Positions 55,083 to 64,000 of a stretch of 64,000 nt of DNA are shown here, piece by piece (within the stretch, counting starts at the first letter, position 1; each line of letters starts with the position of its first letter). The notes beneath the pieces were generated by a model. It saw only the letters and a program-made list of their open reading frames with translations. It ran no database searches and was not told where the DNA came from. Position numbers and translations under genes: made by a program. The DNA is taken from positions 1,701,001 through 1,765,000 of the forward strand of contig MCFH01000001.1 in the NCBI GenBank assembly GCA_002104945.1. Direction: 5' to 3'. Origin of the DNA: Piromyces finnis (Eukaryota; Neocallimastigomycota; Neocallimastigomycetes; Neocallimastigales; Neocallimastigaceae).

Positions 55083-55297
55083 GTATTTAAATAAAAAAAT
55101 AATAATTTTACAAAAGAATCCACATTCAACACAAACACAAAATAAAATACAAAATCTACTTTTTTTTTTTTTTAATTTTTTAAATATAATGTATTTAAAT
55201 AAAAAAATAATAATTTTACAAAAGAATCCACATTCAACACAAACACAAAATAAAATACAAATTCTACTTTTTTTTTTTTAATTTTTTAAATATAATT
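55083..55297 (+). repeat. 108-bp direct tandem duplication
   Basis: Copy 1 (55083-55190) and copy 2 (55191 to about 55297) share a core with AGAATCCACATTCAACACAA. They differ by one substitution (AAATCTAC versus AATTCTAC) and the length of a T run. The near-identity indicates a recent duplication. Confidence 0.9.
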
Positions 55298-56312
55298 TTA
55301 TTAACTTTTTACATAAAATATTATCTTTTATATTCTTTTCTTTTGTTGCTTGCTTAATTTATAATAGTTATTTCAAATAACTTTATTTTTTTGTAAAGAA
55401 ATGATAGCATTTTTTATCTTTTCTTTTTTTAATTAAATTATATTTCTATGATTAATTATAAATGTATATACACATAATTAATATACAAATATGATAATTT
55501 TTTTTAATTTTTTTTTTTAAATTTTAAATTTTGTGTGTTTTTTGTTTTGTATTTGTGTTCTTGTACTTTTTTTTTTTATAATTTTAATTTTTGATTTTAA
55601 TTATAAATACAAAATAATAGTATTATATTAATGTATATTAATATATTAGTATTATTTTTAATTTTTTTTAATTTTTTTAAATTTTTTAATTTTATTTTAC
55701 ATTTGAAGTGTGTGTGTGTGTCGAAACTTTTGAGTGTGTGAATGTTTAAAAAACTTTGATAATTCAAAATTTCAAAGTATTACTTTTATGTTATAAAAAG
55801 TAAATTTTATAACTTGAATAAATCGATAGTTACAATTGTAAAACATTTGTTTTTTTTATTGTTGTTATTTGCGTTAAAAGATAATTAAAAAAATTTATGA
55901 ACATTTTTACTAATTCAAATAATTTAATTTAATTATCCCTAAAAATTTTATATTGCTTGTTTATTCTTTATATTAAAAAATGCTTTCATCCTTTAAAAAG
56001 AAGTTTTTGCGTGTAAGAAATAGAGTAAAAGATAATTATCATTAAATTAAATAAAAAAAATAGTTTGAAATAAAAACTACTAGTTGTGATTAAATAATTT
56101 TTTAAATATTTTGTTTCTATGAGATTTTCATTTTTCATACGAATAGGAATAAATAAATAATAACTGTATGTAATATATATTTTCTAAGTTGTAGTGAGAT
56201 TGTATAAAGGAATGCTTTAAGATATATTGATTAATTATGTTGAATGAATAAGTTAGAGTTGATTAATTTACATTATCAGTAATTATTTTTATTTCAGTAA
56301 TTATTTTTATTT

Positions 56313-57229
56313 CTAAATTTCTACAACTGAAGGCGATCTTTTTGAATTTACACTTATTATTGATCTATTATCCGCTGCTTGTGGTAAAGACAAATGATTA
56401 TCTTGCATACCTATGTCAGAATGAGTAGACTTTTGAATTCGTTTAATTTTCATACTCCTTTTACTATTTGTACTTCTTACACTTTCATTACTACGACTAG
56501 AATTATGAGAAGAACGGTTTGGTTGCACTTCTTTTACTGAATATAATGAGGTTTTTTCTGCTAAATAGATACGATATCTATTTAAATAGATTGCTAACAT
56601 AGACATAAAGGAAATATCAACACCAGCAGATATTTCATAAATATAGTTATATTCCTTTGTTACTTGTAATTTTTTGTCCTTTAAATAAAATTTTGCAATA
56701 AGAGGTGCACCTTCTTCAAAAACACCATAATATACACCTATTTGTGTAAATTTTCTATTTGTTTTAACTTGTAAAAGCTCTTTTTTTCCATTAGCTTTAT
56801 TGATAAAATATACTTTAACTCTATCACTTCCAAATTTTATTTTTACTTTAAATTTAGTGCTATCATCTTTGATATACATCCTATATATTATATTTAAAAA
56901 TATTAATTAAAATTTATAATTTTTATAAATATATATATATATAATTCTTACTTTGAGGTTTTCTTTTCATGATTACTCTTCATATTTAATACAGGTCTAT
57001 TTCTCATATCGCATAAATAAACTTGATCGTAATCAATTAAAGGTTTAAACATAAGAAAATATGTTCTTGTATTTTTATCATAAAAAATGTACCTCTTTTT
57101 ATCATGAATTATTTCTTTTTTTACATTTAATGTAAATTTTTTATTAAATACATAAGTTTTATCATGTAAATATATATCATTAGGAACTTCTTCTAATTCC
57201 TGTCCCTTTAGACTATATGAATTTCCCAT
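56313..57229 (-). CDS. LURP-one-related (LOR, tubby-like fold) protein
   Basis: A LURP-one-related protein, a tubby-like beta-barrel family without a settled biochemical role. Two exons, 57229-56952 and 56880-56313, give 281 residues. The fold covers about residues 15-195: DKTYVFNKKFTLNVKKEIIH, YFLMFKPLIDYDQVYLCDMR (a family-like strand pair), NRPVLNMK, KVYFINKANGKKELLQVKTN, TQIGVYYGVFEEGAPLIAKF, then the hydrophobic C-terminal helix SAGVDISFMSMLAIYLNRYR that packs in the barrel. The last 85 residues are Ser/Arg-rich (NSKRSMKIKR, NSKRSPSVVEI) and probably disordered, with possible phosphorylation sites. No signal peptide or membrane anchor is seen apart from the buried helix. The N-terminal MGNS has a Gly2 and could be myristoylated (inference). 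It stands alone at the edge of two gene-poor regions. Confidence 0.82.
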
Positions 57230-59394
57230 TTTTATTTTTTATTATATTAAATTATATTATTCTTTTTAAAATATATATTTTTATTAATTATTTTTAAATT
57301 ATTACTAATTATTGATAATTATATTTATTAATTAAATTATATTCTTTAATCTAAATATTTAATAATTTTATAGTGCTATTATTAAATATTTATTTATATA
57401 TTTTATAATGTTAATTTATATCAATATCTATATTGACATGCTTTTATTTTTTTAAAAAAAATGAATAATTTTATAAATTATTTTATTATTAATAGCTATG
57501 TATTATTGCGTTTTTTTTTTGTTTGTTTTTTTTTTTTTTTTTTTTTAATATTTAAATATTACTTTTCTATTTCTTGTTTTTTTTTTTTCTTAAAAATAAA
57601 ATAATTAAAAAGTAATTTTTCAATTTTCAATTCTTTTAATAGAATAAATTCTTTAAGAATAAAAATTTTCAAAAATTTTTAAAAAAAGAAAATGAAAGAA
57701 AAGTAAAAAGGTTTTATATATCTTTTTTTTATTATTATTATTATATACATATATAAATAATATTTATATTTTAATATATTAAAAATAATTTTAAATAATA
57801 GAAAATTGTGTGTAAAGAAATAATTAAATTTAATATAATATAGTTTTAAGGATTATTTTAATATTATTCTATCATCAATAATATTAAAAAATTTGTTATT
57901 GTTGTTGATTAGTTTTTGAATATAAAATTTTTGAAAAACCATGAAAATAATAGTAAAATCTCACTAATAATTAGATTTATTATAAATTTCATTTAAACCA
58001 AAAAAATTAATATTATTTTATATATTAATTAAAAAAAAATAGTATTATTATTACAATTAAAACGATTTGATAATAGTAAAGAAACTAACAAAAGTTTAAT
58101 TAATATAAATATTATCCATTAATACAAAAAAATAAACTTTTTAAAATAACATTATTAATTAAGATTTAATATAAACGAATAGGTCAAACATATTTAATAT
58201 ATTTAATATTATATATACAATATCAAATTAATTCAAATATTTATATTAGAAAATAATTCTCAAATATATTTAATAATTAATATTATAAATTAAATTAGTT
58301 CAAAACCTTCGCATGTTATATTATATGTTATATTATATATATTACATACTATATTACAATGCAATCAAATTTAATAACTATTTTATATTATATTAAATTT
58401 TTTATTTTATTTAAGTATTATTCCTTCCATAAATAGTAATTGAAAACTTTAACACTTTCAATAAAATTGTACACAAAAAACTTTATTATATACATTTATT
58501 TATATTTCATAATTAGAAAATAATATACAGGAATATATTTTAATATATCATATTCTTATATATACCGTTAGTCTTCCTTTAAAAAATATGGTACATATAT
58601 TATTAATATATCATAATAATAGAAATTATTATATTATTTTTAATATAAAAATTACTATTATGATTTATTATTATTAATTAAAAATTTAAAAAAAAGATAG
58701 AATACGAAACTTTATTTATTAATGTTTTTTATTTCATTTTAAAAAAAAAACTAATATTTATGGTGAACAATGCAATAGTAAAGTGGAAAAAAAGAATATA
58801 ATAATGCTTTTATATGCTAATTTAATAAAGGACACTACTTTTTATATAATGTCTTAACCTCTAACTATTGAAAAATAATATAAATGATGAATGGATTATA
58901 ATTAAAATAGACTAATAATTAAAGAACATATTTACTAATATACAAAATATAATACTATAATACATATTTTAATTATTCGCATATTATTATTATTATTATT
59001 ATTATTAAATAGTATGTGATGTGCTAAACAACGATAATTTTAATTCTATTGATTATTATAATTGATATATTACCACCATCACAAACGATAAAATTGACAA
59101 TTAAAAAAAAAATAAAATAATATGTCTATTGAGATTTTTCATTAAACATTAAAAAAAAAAAGGTAGACCTATTTTTTTTATTATTTTATTTTTCTATGTA
59201 AATAGTATTATTTTTATTACAATCTTTTATTAAAATAGATGAAAATTATAAAAATATTGAAAAAATTGAATTTTCTGGGAAAATATAGATATTCTTCCTA
59301 TTTACTATTGTTTTTTTTTTTTTAAGAAAATTAAATATATTAAAAAGTAAATATATACTATTATTTATTTTATGATGATCATGATAATTTATGA

Positions 59395-59560
<166 letters not shown>

Positions 59561-62500
59561 TCATTTCATATTCTTTATTGAAACAATATCTTTTTTTTTT
59601 TAATTTATTAATTATTTTCCCTTTTTAAAAAAAAAATCTAACTACAATACTTACTAAGCAAATATTATTTTTTTTCTATCTTAATATTATTCTTTAACAC
59701 TAAACTAAAAATCAATATTATCTGTTATTATTATTGTATAAAACAATAATATTTCTTCTAACATTAAGGAAAATATTCATTTTTTTTCTATATTTTATAT
59801 TACTCCTAATTAGTATAATTAAAATAGTAAAAATGAATAAAAAAATAATAATAATAAACTTTAAATTTAATATTGTTTGTTGAGAAGTAAAAAATTGGCC
59901 AATTATATTAATGTAATTAAAGTTTTATTTAAAATTTTTATTTTTCTAATATAAAACTTTAATTTGAAGAAAATATTTTTTTTTTACTTTACAGAATAAT
60001 AGCCTTATATTAAAGTTCATAACACAAATATAAAATATTTGAAAATATATGACAATCTTTTATACAAATTGCATAGAGTAACTCTTTTTTTTTTTTTAAT
60101 TATACAATTAAAATTATTCAAAAATATTTTGATATTAAACCTTCTTTGAGTAAAAATGATCTTTTAATAATCACCACCTATTAAAATTATATTTGTTAAT
60201 ATCTTTACAAATATTTTTCAGTTAATATATTTCTTGTTTTAAAAAACTACTTAATTATTATTTTTTTTGACCGCTCATCATTAATATAATATTATGAAGA
60301 TTTAAATAATTAATATTAATATCAAGATAAAACATACTTATTAAAAAAATTTAATTATACTACATATATTTTATTATAAATTTATTCCCCAATGAAATAG
60401 CAACAAATTTAAACTATTTTTATTTTTTTGGAATTATGAATGAAATGATAAAAGAATTATAGAACAAGGAATTAACTATTCTTAAACGATAATTAATTAT
60501 TTTATCATTTAAGAATAGATATAGTTAATCATAAAATACTTAAACATAATAAAAGAGACATTAATTTTTATTTAGTTATATTTTAGTTTTATGCCTTATA
60601 TCGTGACAAATAATTTATAATTTTAGAGATTAAAAATATTAAAATACAATAATATTAATACTATCTATTATAAAATAATTTAATATTTTTAGATCATAAA
60701 AAAAACCTTTTTAAATATAAATTAATTTTACCTCAAATTTAATTTATTATATTCAGCCTTATAAATCTACACATTAATACTTTTAAATTATAAATTCTCA
60801 TACTTTATAATAAATATTGTAGATTATACAATAAAATAATAATAATATATATTAATATTTTCATTTTAATTAAATATAAATTCTGATTCAATTTATATTA
60901 TCCAAGCTTGAAAGATATGTAAACTTTAAAATATAGTTTTATTTATTAAATCAGTTCCTTCAAAAAAAATAAAAAAAACCTTCCTAATATAAATTCTAAC
61001 GCCGTTATAAATAAAATATGTTTCATATAATATTTTCTATTCCTTTATAAGTTCATATTTAAAATTATGAATTTAAATAAAAATTTTAATTATCAAATTT
61101 AAATTCTTTGGTTTAAATTTTAAATTAGTAAACCAACTTAAATGTACAGTTATCACGTGATAGTCGATAATAATATATAAATGGCGATTAAGCAATAATA
61201 AAATAAAAACTATAAAACATATAATTACTATAATAATATTCTTTTAAATAAATAATAAATTTATTAATAAATTTGTTTCATCAATATTTCCCTCTTTAAT
61301 ATATTGTTATTTAATAAAAATTAAATTAAAAATAGCGGATAAAGATAAATTATTAATTATTCTTATCCATCAACTATGGTATTTAATAATATAAAATTTA
61401 CAAATAGTATTCTTACCTAATTATAAATTACACAAATAATGTTCAAATTTAATCAAAACTATATTATAAATTATTTTTCTTTTAATTGTAACGGGTCTTG
61501 TATTTTCAATAGTATATTTCATTAAATAGTTTTTTGGAAACTAAATGATGAATTAAATATAATAAAGATTTAAATCCTTTTTTTTTTTTTTTTTTTGAAA
61601 TATAACAGTTATACATATTGATTTTACTATTTTTAAATAGTTTTTTAAATTGGTTTTATAAAATAAAAGTTTTGAATATTAAAATATTTAATTTAATGAA
61701 ATTAGTCTTCAAACTTATATATATTTTATTAATCATATCAAATAAATAAAATAAACAAAATACAATAATTACTTTACATAATAAAAAAATAAAATATTAT
61801 AAATATAAATAATGCATTTACTATTATTATTATTTTTAATTCTTTTATCATTCATTTCAATTTTTATTTAATACTAATTTTTATAAAAAGATTTAAAATT
61901 TTATAGAATTAAATGTTTCACAATAAATTTATTTATAAAATATATAATGAGATTAGGTTTTAATATGGTTAGGTTTTGTGTTGATTTTAAATTTATTAAA
62001 ATTATAGGTAATAATTATTACCTATTAACTTATAATAATAACATTGTAAAATAGTAATTATTTTCTGTTAATTATAAATGTTTTCAATGAATATATTGTA
62101 ATATTTATATACTTTTTTTAATTTGCTATTATTATTATACTTTTTTTTATAAACTATAAAATTAGTTTTATTTATACAAATATTTTTGTGAATTAAGAAA
62201 TATTTTTTATCTATTATTATATTTTATTGTTTATATTATTTTTTTTTACAACCTTGTTTGCAAACAGTTTTACTTCAAAAATTATTTTTATAAAACATTT
62301 CCTTTTTCTTTAAACAAAACAATAATACACAATACACTTTTTGTGTGTTTAACTTTTAAAGTTTTTATTGTATTAGTTGACAATACATAGTAAATAATAA
62401 ATAAAAATATAGATATAAATACTATTTAAGTTGAATTATAGTTTAATAGATTTTACAATTTGTATGTTGTATGAAGGTGATATTTAATTAAATAATAGAA

Positions 62501-62844
62501 AAAAGAGAAGTTAGTCATTTATGATAGTATTGCTCTTATTTCATAATATTTAAAATTTAATCTCTTTAATATTGTACTTATGTGATATTTAATTATAAAA
62601 TATCTATTAAAAAAATCAATCTAATCTTTTATAAAACCTAATCTTTAAAATCATTGTAGATACTTTTGTATACAACATGTAATAGATACTATATAAAACC
62701 TATATTAATTAAATATTCAATATAAGTTTAATTTTTTTTTATTTTTTTAAAAATAAATAAAAAAAATCTTAAATATTTTGATATATATTTTTTTTTTTAC
62801 TGACATAGTTTAGTAATTGAAAATAAATGTTTTTATAATTAATT

Positions 62845-62846
62845 AA

Positions 62847-62908
<62 letters not shown>
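62845..62908 (+). repeat. (AAAT)n tetranucleotide array
   Basis: About 16 TAAA units followed by a small duplicated tail (AATATGAAT twice). Confidence 0.9.
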
Positions 62909-62910
<2 letters not shown>

Positions 62911-64000
62911 ATGAATAAATAAATAATATGAATAATGTTATTGGATAAAAAAAGAATGATAATAAATCAATAGAATATTTATTGATTACTGGTAAAATAT
63001 ATTAATAATTTACAAAATTTATAAATTATTACCAAGATAAAAATTTTAAAAATAAACAAAATACATTAAATTATTAATAATTATCCTTTAAGCATAATAT
63101 CTATTATAATAAACAATTAACTAAAAAAACGGTGTTAAGTAAAAAAAAACAATGCCAATATTAATTTCATTTTAACATCATCTTTTTAATATTATATATT
63201 AGTATTATTATTATTATATATTTTTTTTAAATATTAAAAAATTTTTATAATAATTTAATATATTTTATTTATAATTTTTAATTTTAATTTACAAATTATG
63301 AATCATAAATGCATTTAAATTTCTTGCTATAATATTTTTTTCTAATGCTTACATAATGTTTAGTAAAAGTTATAAAAAAAATACTATTTTATTTATTTAA
63401 CTGATTTTAACCAGTTTAATCGTTTTAAATAGCATCTATTTACTTTATAAATTCAAAATTAATAATATTTGTTTTGATATACTTATTAATACACCGATAA
63501 ATCAATTTTTATATATATACATTTTTATTAAATATATTTAAGAGTCACATGAATGTTTAATGCGTATTATTAAAAATATTCTATATTTTTTTCTTATTAT
63601 ACACTAACTATTTATTTATTTTTTATTTTTAGAATTGTAAATATTGGTATATTGAATAATAGAATAATAAATACATACAATTAATCTCTAATACTTCTAA
63701 ATTTTATATTTTGAACGTTTTTTTTTCCTTGTATAATAAGACTATTTATATTTCACTAGAAATTATTGTTTATAATAAAAATTTTATCTTTCTTATATAA
63801 GAAGAGTCCTTTTTTTTCTATCAAATTTATTTGAAATTATTATTGATTATCATTTCTGTATTTAAGATAAATTAAAATGGATAATACATCAAAAATATAG
63901 ATAATTAAATAATATGTTATTTATATTATATTTTAAATATATTATAATCAATAGAATTTAATTGAAAACTATTATAAATTTATATGCTTCATATATTAAA

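Larger units (their letters stand above)
46866..56312. other. 9.4-kb gene-poor region
   Basis: No gene is supported. Features of note, some listed separately: GGCGTTA at 46952-46958, just upstream of the Ser/Asn-rich gene; CACGTG at 49593-49598; ATTT run near 50317-50345; a less AT-rich island at about 50930-51310; three 50-bp tandem units (53431-53580); a strongly C-skewed tract (about 53995-54180); and a 108-bp direct duplication (55083-55297). Confidence 0.7.

Noticed and set aside
55081-55281. Frame with a repeated NPHSTQTQNKIQ segment
   Set aside because: The repeat is produced by the 108-bp DNA duplication; the frame is otherwise AT-driven and has no support as a gene.

Overview
This is a nuclear eukaryotic window, most likely from an anaerobic gut fungus (Neocallimastigomycota). 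Non-coding DNA is extremely AT-rich, and microsatellites, A/T homopolymers and asparagine codon runs are abundant. Genes carry short GT-AG introns. A fungal-type APSES factor, a Crb2/53BP1-type protein and a Ptc2-type phosphatase are present, together with an intronless gene of bacterial type (purU). The phylum assignment is inference from this combination; the fungal and eukaryotic assignment is firmer.

I support 14 protein-coding genes, and exon models were built by hand. For each multi-exon gene the exon phases join without a stop and the total is a multiple of three. Left to right they are: VAC14 homologue (partial, minus, cut by the left edge); APSES transcription factor (plus); VAP/Scs2 tail-anchored MSP protein (minus); BMT5-type rRNA methyltransferase (minus); RING/TRAF-zinc-finger/SPRY protein (minus); unrecognised basic Gln-rich protein with a twin internal repeat (plus); formyltetrahydrofolate deformylase PurU (minus); PP2C phosphatase (plus); U2AF large subunit (minus); 53BP1/Crb2-like tandem Tudor-BRCT protein (plus); inositol hexakisphosphate kinase (minus); DET1 homologue with large Asn-rich insertions (plus); unrecognised Ser/Asn-rich protein with a hydrophobic segment and an RVxF-like motif (minus); LURP-one-related protein (minus).

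Genes occupy mostly 8.7-34.7 kb and 39-47 kb. Long gene-poor stretches lie at 0.8-5.4, 34.7-39.2, 46.9-56.3 and 57.2-64 kb; they hold microsatellites, palindromes, small tandem duplications and a few base-composition anomalies, but no gene I can defend. No tRNA, rRNA, intact transposon or CRISPR array was recognised.

The genes are not an operon or obvious cluster. They cover separate household functions: phosphoinositide and inositol-phosphate signalling (VAC14, IP6K), ER contact sites (VAP), splicing (U2AF), rRNA modification (BMT5), DNA damage and dephosphorylation (53BP1-like, PP2C), ubiquitin (RING-SPRY, DET1) and one-carbon metabolism (PurU). The points most worth follow-up are the TRIM-like RING-TRAFzf-SPRY architecture, the twin-repeat Gln-rich protein, the purU transfer candidate, the polypyrimidine tract inside the long first intron of the U2AF gene, and a perfect 49-nt palindrome.
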